From: Umezawaea endophytica
GTDB lineage: Bacteria; Actinomycetota; Actinomycetes; Mycobacteriales; Pseudonocardiaceae
DNA length: 38,071 bases
Direction: 5' to 3'
Assembly (NCBI RefSeq): GCF_025061645.1
Contig: NZ_JANYMP010000027.1
Coordinates: forward strand, 7,482-45,552
The notes under the pieces were generated by a model, which saw only the letters and a list, made by a program, of their open reading frames with translations, had not been told where the DNA came from and ran no database searches. Below, in pieces: positions 23,546-31,218 of this stretch. Every line of letters starts with the position of its first letter. The stretch's first letter is position 1. The position numbers were made by a program, and so were the translations under genes.

Positions 23546-24484
23546 TCAGAGGTGCAGAGCCTCGCGCAGGGCGCGTACCTGGTCGGCGAGGTTGCGTTCG
23601 CTGACGCGGGCTTGGGGGAAGAGGAGGTCGAAGCCGTGGACAGCGCCGGGGACCTGGACGAGCTCGGTGGTGACGCCGGCGGCGGACAGGCGTGCGGCGT
23701 AGTCGCGGCCTTCGTCGCGGAGCGGGTCGACCTCCGCTACGACGATGTAGGTGGGCGGCAGTCCGCTGAGATCAGCGGCGCGGCTCGGGAAGGCGTACGG
23801 GGTGGTGTGGCTGTCCTTCGCGTAGTGACGCACGGCCAGTTCCAGCGCGCCGCGGGTGAGGATCGGGGTGTCGATGCACTCCCGTACCGAGGCGGCGCTC
23901 AGGCTGCCGTCCAGGTTCGGGTAGGTCAGGGACTGGAAGAGAACGTGCGGGCCTGCCTGGTCGCGGGCACGCAGGACCGTGGAGGCAGCGATGTTTCCGC
24001 CGGCACTGCCACCGGCCGCCGCGATGCGTGCGGGGTCGCCGCCGAGTTCGGCAGCGTTGGTGGCGATCCAGGTCAGAGCGGCGTAGGCGTCGTCGGTCGC
24101 GGCCGGGAAGGGGTGTTCGGGGGCGAGGCGGTAGTCGACGGACACCACGACAGCCAGTGCGTCGCGGGCGTAGCGCAGACAACGCCCCTCTTCGGCCTCC
24201 GGGGATCCGTAGGTGTAAGCGCCACTGTGCACGTAGAGGATCATCGGCAGGTTCTCGGAGGTGTCGGGCCGGTAGACGCGCAGCCGCAACTGTCCTCCGG
24301 GGCCGGGCACGTAGAGGTCCCACACCTTGACCTCGTCGTCGACGGGGGTGTCCGGGCGTTCGCGCAGGAGTGTGTACCGCTCGGGGTCGGCAAGGACCGC
24401 ATCCAGACCGTACAAGGGAAAGACGCCGGTGTCGGCGGTGTCGAGCATGGTCTGGATCTCGGGATCGACAGCGGGAACGGACAT
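23546..24484 (-). CDS. HSL-family alpha/beta hydrolase (esterase)
   Basis: This 312-residue protein belongs to the hormone-sensitive lipase (family IV) esterases. The catalytic elbow is GGSAGGN with the Ser; the acid lies in VAEVDPLRDEG and the His in PGAVHGFD. The DYRLAPEHPFPAATDDAYAAL block is diagnostic. The oxyanion motif normally HGGG/HGGA is HSGA here (YVHSGAYTYGS), a notable deviation. The ATG at 24484 has a GGAAGGTGG-type site. It is divergent from the AraC regulator with GATase domain at 24615, which is likely its regulator. The substrate is a short acyl ester by family rule. Confidence 0.88.
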   Translation of the reverse strand: MSVPAVDPEIQTMLDTADTGVFPLYGLDAVLADPERYTLLRERPDTPVDDEVKVWDLYVPGPGGQLRLRVYRPDTSENLPMILYVHSGAYTYGSPEAEEGRCLRYARDALAVVVSVDYRLAPEHPFPAATDDAYAALTWIATNAAELGGDPARIAAAGGSAGGNIAASTVLRARDQAGPHVLFQSLTYPNLDGSLSAASVRECIDTPILTRGALELAVRHYAKDSHTTPYAFPSRAADLSGLPPTYIVVAEVDPLRDEGRDYAARLSAAGVTTELVQVPGAVHGFDLLFPQARVSERNLADQVRALREALHL

Positions 24485-24614
24485 GGCTGAGAGCCACCTT
24501 CCAAGGGGATGGACCGGGGGTTGCCCCAGTGCTGGTGCGGAACCGACCTCAGTCTCTGTTGATCACGAGCGGCGCAGAAGTAGCCCGAGGGCCACTATCT
24601 GAAACTATTGGGCC

Positions 24615-25646
24615 ATGCCTGTCGCGACGCCTCACCACGTGGCCGTTCTCGCCCTCGCACCAGTGGTGGCCTTCGACCTCAGCATCCCGGCCCAGATGCT
24701 GGCCGGGGTTGAAACGAACGCGGGAGAGGCGGCCTACGAGGTGCGCACCCTCACCCCGGACGGCTCCCCAGTCCCGACGGTGAACGGGTACCTCGTCACA
24801 CCCCAAGGGGACCTGTCGCTGCTGGAGCACGCGGACACGGTCATCGTCGCGGGGACCCACTGCCCGGAGGTGATCAAGGATGGCGCGGTGGATCCCCGGG
24901 TCGCGGAGGCGTTGCGCGCGGCCCGGCAGCGCGCGCGGCTGGTGTCGCTGTGCACGGGTTCGTTCGTGCTTGCGGCCGCGGGCCTGCTGGACGGCGGTCG
25001 GGCCGCGACGCACTGGGGCTACGCGGAGCGGTTCAGGCGGCTTTTTCCCGCGGTCGAACTCGACACCAACCCGCTGTACGTCGCCGATCGCGGGATCCTG
25101 ACCTCGGCAGGCGGTGCGGCGGCCATCGACGTATGCCTGCACCTGGTTCGTGAGGATCACGGCAGTTCCGTGGCCAACCGCGTGGCCCGGTACAACGTCG
25201 TCGCGCCCGTGCGGGACGGCGGGCAGGCACAGTACGTCGAACACCCGGTCCGAGAGGACGCGGGGACATCGACCGCAGGCGCACGGACGCTGATGACGCA
25301 CTACCTCGACCGTCGGCTGTCCCTCGAGGACCTCGCGGCGCACTGCCACATGAGCGTCAGGACGTTCACCCGGCGGTTCCGACAGGAAACAGGGCTCTCA
25401 CCCGCCGCGTGGCTCACCTCAACGCGTCTGGAGCACGTGCGCCATCTGCTGGAGTCGACGGAGCTACCGGTGGACGACATCGCGGCGAAGACCGGTCTGG
25501 GCAGCGGGACGAACCTGCGGCAGCGCATGCGGGACGCCCTGGGCACCACCCCCTCCGCCTACCGCAGGGCATTCCGCACCTCTCCCGCCGCACCGGCCAC
25601 GTCGGTGGGACGGCGTGCGTTGGCGTCCGACTGGGGACATCGTTAG
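24615..25646 (+). CDS. GATase1-like AraC family regulator (FtrA/GlxA type)
   Basis: This 343-residue regulator pairs an N-terminal DJ-1/PfpI-like domain (residues about 8-200) with a C-terminal AraC helix-turn-helix pair (about 225-325). The DJ-1-like part has the SLCTGSFVLAAAGLLDGGRA ATHW motif with a Cys at the nucleophile position. The AraC part includes LSLEDLAAHCHMSVRTFTRR and LPVDDIAAKTGLGSGTNLRQ. The ATG at 24615 has no obvious ribosome-binding site, suggesting a leaderless or short-leader transcript. It is divergent from the esterase at 23546 (130-nt spacer) and ends 9 nt before the IclR gene. Confidence 0.9.
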   Translation: MPVATPHHVAVLALAPVVAFDLSIPAQMLAGVETNAGEAAYEVRTLTPDGSPVPTVNGYLVTPQGDLSLLEHADTVIVAGTHCPEVIKDGAVDPRVAEALRAARQRARLVSLCTGSFVLAAAGLLDGGRAATHWGYAERFRRLFPAVELDTNPLYVADRGILTSAGGAAAIDVCLHLVREDHGSSVANRVARYNVVAPVRDGGQAQYVEHPVREDAGTSTAGARTLMTHYLDRRLSLEDLAAHCHMSVRTFTRRFRQETGLSPAAWLTSTRLEHVRHLLESTELPVDDIAAKTGLGSGTNLRQRMRDALGTTPSAYRRAFRTSPAAPATSVGRRALASDWGHR

Positions 25647-25655
25647 GATTCCCGC

Positions 25656-26459
25656 ATGTCAGGACAATCAGAGCAAATCAAGGCCGAGAGCGGCTATCGC
25701 GAGCGCAACTCCACCGCCGATCGCGCCCTTGAGATCCTCAACATGTTCGAGGACGACGTGCCGGTCGTCTCGGCCGTGCAGGTGGCGGAACGGCTCGGCG
25801 TGGCGAGGTCGACGGTCTACCGGTACCTGCAAAGCCTGGTGGCGAACCGCTACCTGGAAGAGGCTCCGGGAGGGCGCTTCCGGCTCGGGATGCGCGTGCT
25901 GGAGCTCGCTCGACTGGCACGGCGCACGCACAACCTGACCGACATCGCCGCCCCGGTGCTGGAGGAACTCGCCGAGTCGGTCAACGAGACGGCCCTGCTC
26001 ACCCGCCGGGTCGGCGGTGTGGTCACCTGCCTGGACCGCGCCGAGTCCCACGCGCACCGCGTGCGCATCTCCTACGAGCGCGGGTCGACCTTGCCGGTGA
26101 ACGCGGGAGCGTCCGCGCTGGTGATCCTCGCCTTCGCGCCACCGGCCGAGGCCAAGGAGATCCTCGAGTCGTCGCCGCTGCGGCGGTTCACCCCGGCGAC
26201 CCTCGTCGACGTCGAGTCGGTGATGACCCGACTGGAGACCATCCGCCGTCACGGCTACGCGATCACGCGCTCGGAGGTCGACCACGACGTGCTCGGCATC
26301 GCCGCGCCCATCCGCGACGGGAGCGGCAGGGCCACGGCGGCGATCAGCGTCGCGGCCGTGGCGTCTCGCGTGTCGACCCAGTTCGAGCACGAGATCATCA
26401 CGGCCGTCCTCGCCGCGGCCGCGCGGATCACCGCCGAGGTGGCCGTTCTCGACGCGTAG
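25656..26459 (+). CDS. IclR family transcriptional regulator
   Basis: This 267-residue protein has the IclR winged helix at about residues 20-80 (ADRALEILNMF, PVVSAVQVAERLGVARSTVY RYLQSLV) and a C-terminal effector domain at about 95-260 (RVGGVVTCLDRAES, NAGASALVILAF, ITRSEVDHDVLGIAAPIRDG). It begins 10 nt after the AraC gene and precedes the M24-fold gene by 96 nt. Next to a cluster of aromatic-degradation-type genes, it is the natural candidate to bind the paired GGACA-type boxes at 26514, 29435 and 33616. Its own second to fourth codons contain TCAGGACA, a half-site that could allow autoregulation; this is an inference. Confidence 0.92.
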   Translation: MSGQSEQIKAESGYRERNSTADRALEILNMFEDDVPVVSAVQVAERLGVARSTVYRYLQSLVANRYLEEAPGGRFRLGMRVLELARLARRTHNLTDIAAPVLEELAESVNETALLTRRVGGVVTCLDRAESHAHRVRISYERGSTLPVNAGASALVILAFAPPAEAKEILESSPLRRFTPATLVDVESVMTRLETIRRHGYAITRSEVDHDVLGIAAPIRDGSGRATAAISVAAVASRVSTQFEHEIITAVLAAAARITAEVAVLDA

Positions 26460-26505
26460 TCGCCACCGCTTCGACAACCCCGCCGACCAACTCACCACCT
26501 GTTCC

Positions 26506-26539
26506 CTATTTCAGGAATGAGATAGCGTAAGTCAGGACA
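26506..26539. promoter_or_regulatory. Promoter region of M24 gene with paired GGA boxes 21 bp apart
   Basis: An imperfect palindrome CTATTTCA-GGAA-TGAGATAG spans 26506-26525. GGAAT at 26514-26518 and GGACA at 26535-26539 are exactly 21 bp apart, and both are preceded by CA. The same 21-bp pair occurs in the other two promoters of the catabolic cluster. The second box lies 17 nt before the GTG start at 26556. Confidence 0.5.
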
Positions 26540-26555
26540 CTGGTGAGGAGTTGGC

Positions 26556-27725
26556 GTGAACGTAGACGAACGCGACTGGCGCTGGGCGCGGGTGCGCGAG
26601 GAGATGACCAAGCGCGACATCGACCTGGTGATCGCGCTGCCGGAGTCGAACCCGACCGACGCGCGCTACCTGGCCGACGAGACCGGGGCGGTGCTGTTCC
26701 CGCTGGAGGGAGAGCCGTTCATCCTGTTGGGCGGCGAGGACAGCAATCTCGCCGTCGACCGGGAGGCCTGGATCGAGCGGCGCGCGAGCGCCACCCCGTC
26801 CGGCTCGACGAAGGTCCCCTACGGCGCGGTCGTCGCCGCGGAGCTGCGCAGGAGGAGGCCGCGGGCGGTGCGCGTGGCCATCGCGGGACTCGACGGCAAC
26901 GACTACTCCCACGTCCGGTCCGCCGACGGTTACGTCGTCCACTCGACGGTCGTCCGGATCCTGGAGGCTCTCCAGGACGCCGAGGTCGTCGACGGTGCCC
27001 CGGTCATGGCGGCGGCGAGGCACGTCAAGAGCGCGGCCGAGGTCGCGGACATCCGGGCGGGCATCGAGGTCGCCGAGGCCGGGGCGCGGGCCATCGGAGC
27101 GGCCTTCCGCGTGGGGGCGGAGCAGGCCGACGCCTACCGCGCGGGCATGACGGCCATGATGCGACCGGGGCTCGCCCTGCCGAGCATCGCCTGGTGCCCC
27201 GGCGAGTGGGGAAAGCCGCGGCCCCGGCTCGTCGCGGTCCCCCGCGGCCAGGTGGCGGACGGGTTGTGCGTGGCCGCCGAGATCATGCCCGGATACCAGC
27301 ACGTGGTGCAGGTGGCCGAGCCCTTCATCGCCGGGCGGATCCTCCCGGAGCAGCAGGACGCGTTCGACCTCAACATCGCGGCCTTCGAGGCCGCCAGGGC
27401 GGCGCTCGTGCCCGGCGCGACGTGGCGCGAGGTGCGGGCGGCCGCGATGGCGGTCGCGGCGGGCACCGGCTCGGAGATCTGCTTCCTGCTCCACGGCGGG
27501 TTCGACGGCCCGCTGTTCATCCCGAACGACACCCCCGAGGCCGTCCTCGACGACCCGGTCGAGGAGGGCGCGGTCTTCATCTGCAAGCCGACGGCGTTCC
27601 CGAGGTCGGCGGGACGCGTCGTCGCGCGCAGCTACGACGTGAGCTGGGGCGACATGCTCGTGGTGCGGCAGGGCGGCGCGGAACGGCTCGGCACCCGACC
27701 GCAGGTGCTCCACTCCCGCGCGTGA
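26556..27725 (+). CDS. M24 (pita-bread) fold protein lacking typical metal ligands
   Basis: This 389-residue protein has the two-domain layout of the creatinase/prolidase (M24) family: an N-terminal creatinase-type domain (IDLVIALPESNPTDARYLAD, GSTKVPYGAVV) and a C-terminal pita-bread domain beginning about residue 155 (RHVKSAAEVADIRAGIEVAEAGARA). M24 aminopeptidases need an Asp-Asp-His-Glu-Glu metal set. Here the expected DAG/D-T segments are replaced (CVAAEIMPGYQHVVQVAEPF), while a His-Gly remains (LLHGGFDG). It is therefore more likely a creatinase-like or other non-peptidase hydrolase/lyase. The GTG at 26556 has a GAGGAG site. It is followed convergently by the FAD hydroxylase with a hairpin between. 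Confidence 0.75.
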   Translation: MNVDERDWRWARVREEMTKRDIDLVIALPESNPTDARYLADETGAVLFPLEGEPFILLGGEDSNLAVDREAWIERRASATPSGSTKVPYGAVVAAELRRRRPRAVRVAIAGLDGNDYSHVRSADGYVVHSTVVRILEALQDAEVVDGAPVMAAARHVKSAAEVADIRAGIEVAEAGARAIGAAFRVGAEQADAYRAGMTAMMRPGLALPSIAWCPGEWGKPRPRLVAVPRGQVADGLCVAAEIMPGYQHVVQVAEPFIAGRILPEQQDAFDLNIAAFEAARAALVPGATWREVRAAAMAVAAGTGSEICFLLHGGFDGPLFIPNDTPEAVLDDPVEEGAVFICKPTAFPRSAGRVVARSYDVSWGDMLVVRQGGAERLGTRPQVLHSRA

Positions 27726-27731
27726 CCACGT

Positions 27732-27766
27732 CCGGGGCCGGGCACGGCGGTCGTGTCAGGCCCCGG
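27732..27766. terminator. Bidirectional hairpin between M24 and FAD-hydroxylase genes
   Basis: An 8-bp stem (CCGGGGCC with GGCCCCGG) encloses a nested CACG/CGTG stem. It lies just past the M24 stop and overlaps the end of the convergent hydroxylase gene. Confidence 0.55.
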
Positions 27767-29345
27767 CCGGTGCGGGAGCGGTGAACGACAGCACGGCGGA
27801 GAGGTCGCCCGGCAGGTGGCCGGGGTGCCACGCCGCGGCGACGAAGCGGTCCGGGCGCACCAGGACGAGGTGCCCGGCATAAGGCGCGACCTCGGCGTCC
27901 AGACCACCGTCGAGGTCGACGATCGCGCGGCCGGTCACGAACCGGTCGTCCACCGCCACCCGGACGACCGCGGTCTCCGGCGAGCCGACCGCCGCGGCCG
28001 CCGCGGCGAGGTCGTCGGCACCCACCCCGACCCCGAGCAACGCCCACCCGCTGCCGAGCACGTCGTCGAGGGGGCGGACCGTGCCGGTCGCGGTGTCGAA
28101 CACCCTCGGCTGGCCGAGCATGACGCCGACCTCCGCCGAGGTGCTCGCCACGACCAGGCCGTCGTGGTAGCGGTGCTCGGGGCGGTAGCGCATCTCCTCG
28201 TAGAACGCGCGAGTGCCGGGATCCCGCAACACGGCGGCGAAGTGGGCGTCGCGGCGGCGCGCCAGCCGGGAGTCGGTCGTCATGACGATCCGCCCGAGGC
28301 GCTCGGACAGCCGGACCGTCGCCTGGGCGTGTGGACGGCGTTCGGACTCGTAGCTGTCGAGCACCTCCTCCCCCAGCCCGCCCGACAGCACGGCGGCGAT
28401 CTTCCAGCAGAGGTTGGCCGCGTCCCTGATCCCGGAGTTGAGGCCCTGCCCCGCGAACGGCGGCATCATGTGCGCCGCGTCGCCGAGCAGGAAGACGGGC
28501 CCGATCCGCCAGCGGTCGGCCACCAGGCCGTGGAAGCGGTAGGTCACCGCGCGCTCGACCTGGTCGGGCTCGACCCTCCGGTGGGGTGCGAGGAGCCGCT
28601 CGACCACGTCGAACGGGACCTCGCCGCCGGGTTCCCCTTCGCCTTCGTGCAGGAGGAACTCGTAACGGCACCGGCCGTCCCGTCCGGGCATGATCACGTG
28701 CGGGCGCGCCGGGTCGGCGTGGTGCATGCCGTAGCGCTCGTCGTGGTGGTCGCCGACGACGTCGACCACGAGCCACGACTCCGCGTGGCTGCGCCCGGTC
28801 ATCCCCACGCCGAGCGCGGTGCGGACCCCGGACCGGCCGCCGTCGCAGCCCAGCACGTACCGGGCGCGCACGGTGGCGGACGTGCCGGCGTGTCCGTGCT
28901 CGCGGAAGGTCACCTCGACCCCGTCGGCGTCCGGGGCCAGCCCGGTCACCTCGGCACCCATCCGCACCTCGACACCCGGTTGGGAGAGCAGGTGCCGGTG
29001 CAGCGCTCGTTCCAGGTCCGGCTGCGCGAACGGGCTCTTGAACGGGTGGCCGAGCCGGAACGGCCGGGCCGCGCGCACCTGCACCACCGCGCGGCCGTCG
29101 CGGCCGTAGTAGCGGGTGCCGATACCCGGCACGATGATCCCGAGCACCCGGTCGACCACCCCGGCCGCCTGGAAGGTGCGCAACGACTCGTCGTCGAGGC
29201 TGATCGCCTTCGGCTCATCGCTGGTGGTCGCGTTGCGCTCCAGCACCAGGACCTCCACGCCGCGAGCGGCCAGGAGCGCCGCGGCGGTCAGACCGACCGG
29301 GCCCGCGCCCACCACCACGACACGGGTTGTCGGGTCGTTCGGCAT
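27756..29345 (-). CDS. FAD-dependent aromatic hydroxylase (MhpA/PheA-like)
   Basis: This 529-residue flavoprotein is a class A monooxygenase that inserts one oxygen into an aromatic ring using NAD(P)H and O2. It shows the Rossmann GAGPVGL motif (residues 11-17), the DG motif (CDGGRSGVR) and the GD motif (LLGDAAHMMPPFAGQGLNSGIRD). A C-terminal thioredoxin-like domain typical of phenol hydroxylase relatives follows. Length and motifs fit 3-(3-hydroxyphenyl)propionate hydroxylases or related enzymes. The ATG at 29345 has a GGGAGGGCGA site. It is divergent from the dienelactone hydrolase, sharing a promoter region with the paired GGACA boxes. The true substrate is unknown, probably a phenol or quinone precursor for the ring-cleavage genes nearby. 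Confidence 0.9.
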   Translation of the reverse strand: MPNDPTTRVVVVGAGPVGLTAAALLAARGVEVLVLERNATTSDEPKAISLDDESLRTFQAAGVVDRVLGIIVPGIGTRYYGRDGRAVVQVRAARPFRLGHPFKSPFAQPDLERALHRHLLSQPGVEVRMGAEVTGLAPDADGVEVTFREHGHAGTSATVRARYVLGCDGGRSGVRTALGVGMTGRSHAESWLVVDVVGDHHDERYGMHHADPARPHVIMPGRDGRCRYEFLLHEGEGEPGGEVPFDVVERLLAPHRRVEPDQVERAVTYRFHGLVADRWRIGPVFLLGDAAHMMPPFAGQGLNSGIRDAANLCWKIAAVLSGGLGEEVLDSYESERRPHAQATVRLSERLGRIVMTTDSRLARRRDAHFAAVLRDPGTRAFYEEMRYRPEHRYHDGLVVASTSAEVGVMLGQPRVFDTATGTVRPLDDVLGSGWALLGVGVGADDLAAAAAAVGSPETAVVRVAVDDRFVTGRAIVDLDGGLDAEVAPYAGHLVLVRPDRFVAAAWHPGHLPGDLSAVLSFTAPAPAGA

Positions 29346-29434
29346 AGGTCGCCCTCCCCTGTCGCGCGGCGGGCGTCGTGCTCGCCAGGCCGCGGCACTG
29401 TCCCCTACCATCGCAGCGTATCTTCTCACTATCA

Positions 29435-29463
29435 GGACACAAGACCTGCATTGTGGGACAATG
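29435..29463. promoter_or_regulatory. Divergent promoter with paired GGACA boxes and CATTGT-GGG-ACAATG palindrome
   Basis: GGACA at 29435-29439 and GGACA at 29456-29460 are exactly 21 bp apart. The second sits inside a perfect 15-nt palindrome (CATTGT-GGG-ACAATG, 29449-29463). The site lies between the hydroxylase start at 29345 and the dienelactone hydrolase start at 29480. Confidence 0.55.
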
Positions 29464-29479
29464 TGCTATCTTCGGTCGC

Positions 29480-30196
29480 ATGATCACGGAATGGGGCACG
29501 GTCCCGACCGAGGACGGCCCGATGGGCCTCTACCGCGCGGGCGGGGGTGCCGCCTCGGCCGCCGTCGTCGTCCTCCAGGAAGCGTTCGGGGTGAACGACC
29601 ACGTCCAGGACGTCACCCGCCGGTTCGCCGCCAGCGGCTACCTCGCCGTGGCACCGGACCTGTTCCACCGCACCGGCATCGGCGTCCTCGGCTACGAGCA
29701 GCACGCCGAGGCGATGCCGCTGATCGGGGCGATCGACGCCGGGGCGATCACCCGCGACGTGCGGGCGGTGCTGGCACACCTCGCCGCGCACGACGGCCTG
29801 CCCGCGAGCCGGGTCGCCGTCGTCGGTTTCTGCTTCGGTGGCCGGGCCGCTTTCACCGCGGCGACGTCGATCCGGGGACTCGGGGGGACCGTCGTCTTCT
29901 ACGGTCCCGGTATCGCCGCAGGCCCGCACGCCGTACTCGCCGACGCGGGTCGGATCGACGCTCCGGTGCTGGTGCACGTCGGCGTCGACGACCCGACGAT
30001 CCCGGCCGACCAGGTCGCGGCCATCGACACCGCGCTCGCCGACCTCCCGGTACCCGCCCGGCAGTTCGTCTACCCCGACGCGGGACACGCCTTCGCCTGC
30101 GACGCGCGCCCGGCCCTGTACCGCCGGGAGGCCGCCACCCTCGCCTGGGACCGCACCACCGCGTTCCTGGCCGACCACGTGCCCCTGGCCGACTGA
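29480..30196 (+). CDS. Dienelactone hydrolase family protein
   Basis: This 238-residue alpha/beta hydrolase has the dienelactone-hydrolase triad with Cys as nucleophile: C118 in GFCFGGR, the acid in VGVDDPTI and the His in DAGHAFACD. E34 in QEAFGVND matches the Glu that activates the Cys in the family. These enzymes open lactones in the modified ortho-cleavage pathway. The ATG at 29480 begins MITEWGTV; longer in-frame extensions cross the promoter region. It heads the plus-strand operon DLH - bicupin - alcohol dehydrogenase. The actual lactone or ester substrate is unknown. Confidence 0.9.
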   Translation: MITEWGTVPTEDGPMGLYRAGGGAASAAVVVLQEAFGVNDHVQDVTRRFAASGYLAVAPDLFHRTGIGVLGYEQHAEAMPLIGAIDAGAITRDVRAVLAHLAAHDGLPASRVAVVGFCFGGRAAFTAATSIRGLGGTVVFYGPGIAAGPHAVLADAGRIDAPVLVHVGVDDPTIPADQVAAIDTALADLPVPARQFVYPDAGHAFACDARPALYRREAATLAWDRTTAFLADHVPLAD

Positions 30197-30219
30197 CCGG
30201 ACGATCCGGAGGAGCGACG

Positions 30220-31218
30220 ATGTCCACCGTCACCGAACACCTCGTGCTGTTCGGCGCGGACGAGCCCCTGCGCGTGCTCGACCGCGACGAACACCTGCTG
30301 CTGGCCGAACCGCGGCCGCACCCCCTGATCCCGATCGCGCTGTGGAGCGAGCACGCACCGCTCGAGGTCGTCCACCACCCCGTGGAGTTCCGCGCGCAGC
30401 CGTTCGCCCCGCCCCGCGGGGTCTTCGAGAACGACAGGCTGCGGATCGAATGGCAGACGATGGACAACCGCCAGCCCTTCTACCACCGCAACTGCGACGT
30501 CGACGAGATCTCCTACCAGATCGACGGGGAACGCACCCTCATGACCGAACTCGGGGTGGTCGAGCACCGGCCCGGCGAGTTCTCCCGGCTCCCCCGCGGC
30601 GTCGCGCACGACAACTGGGGTCGCCAGGAGTCGCACCTGCTGTTCTACACACCGGCGCCGGTCACCGAGGAGTGCGCCGCGGTGCGGGAGTCCGAGCCCG
30701 TCATGCCGCCCTTCCCCGGTTGGGAGGCCGAGCCCGCGAACGAGGCGGTCACCCAGTGCCTGGGCTCGCCGGGGCACGACGTCGCCGTCTTCCCCGTCGA
30801 CGAACGGCGGTTGCTCGACCAGGTGCACAAGGAAGAAGAACGGTTGCGGGTGCTGCGCGGCGCGGGGACCGGCACGACCTGGCTCTACCGCAACGACGAC
30901 GTCCGGATCGGGATGGCCGCGACGCCGCCCTCGGCGGGACAGGTCTACGTGCGCACGCTCGACGCCGACGAGGTGCAGTACCAGGTGAGCGGCACCCGCA
31001 CGGTCGTGACCCAGCGCGGGATCGTCGAGCTGCGGCCCGGTGACTTCCTGCTCGTCCCGCTCGGTATCGCCCACACCTCCATCGCCCACGAGCCGGGCGA
31101 GCACGTCCGCGTCCTGTGCAACCGCGAGCTGCCCCGGATCGGTGAGGTCGACCGGGTGGCGGTGCCGTACGCGCCCGAACTGCTGGCCGCCGCCCGTCGC
31201 GACGGTTCCGCGTCGTGA
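30220..31218 (+). CDS. Bicupin protein, homogentisate/gentisate dioxygenase-like
   Basis: This 332-residue protein contains two cupin modules. The first keeps putative metal ligands H89, E96 (YHRNCDVDEISYQIDG) and H130 (PRGVAHDN). The second repeats the pattern (DADEVQYQVSG, VPLGIAHTS) but lacks the first His. The arrangement resembles ring-cleaving dioxygenases of the gentisate/homogentisate type, which use Fe(II). The ATG at 30220 has CCGGAGGAG upstream, 23 nt after the dienelactone hydrolase stop. Its stop overlaps the next gene's GTG by 4 nt. With a hydroxylase and an FAH-family protein in the same cluster, a ring-cleavage role is likely; an isomerase or regulatory role is the alternative. 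Confidence 0.78.
   Translation: MSTVTEHLVLFGADEPLRVLDRDEHLLLAEPRPHPLIPIALWSEHAPLEVVHHPVEFRAQPFAPPRGVFENDRLRIEWQTMDNRQPFYHRNCDVDEISYQIDGERTLMTELGVVEHRPGEFSRLPRGVAHDNWGRQESHLLFYTPAPVTEECAAVRESEPVMPPFPGWEAEPANEAVTQCLGSPGHDVAVFPVDERRLLDQVHKEEERLRVLRGAGTGTTWLYRNDDVRIGMAATPPSAGQVYVRTLDADEVQYQVSGTRTVVTQRGIVELRPGDFLLVPLGIAHTSIAHEPGEHVRVLCNRELPRIGEVDRVAVPYAPELLAAARRDGSAS

Noticed and set aside
25635-25666. GGACA at 25635 and 25662 around the IclR start as a fourth operator pair
   Set aside because: The spacing is 27 bp rather than 21, and one box lies in each of two coding sequences. Kept only as a possible half-site in the IclR entry.
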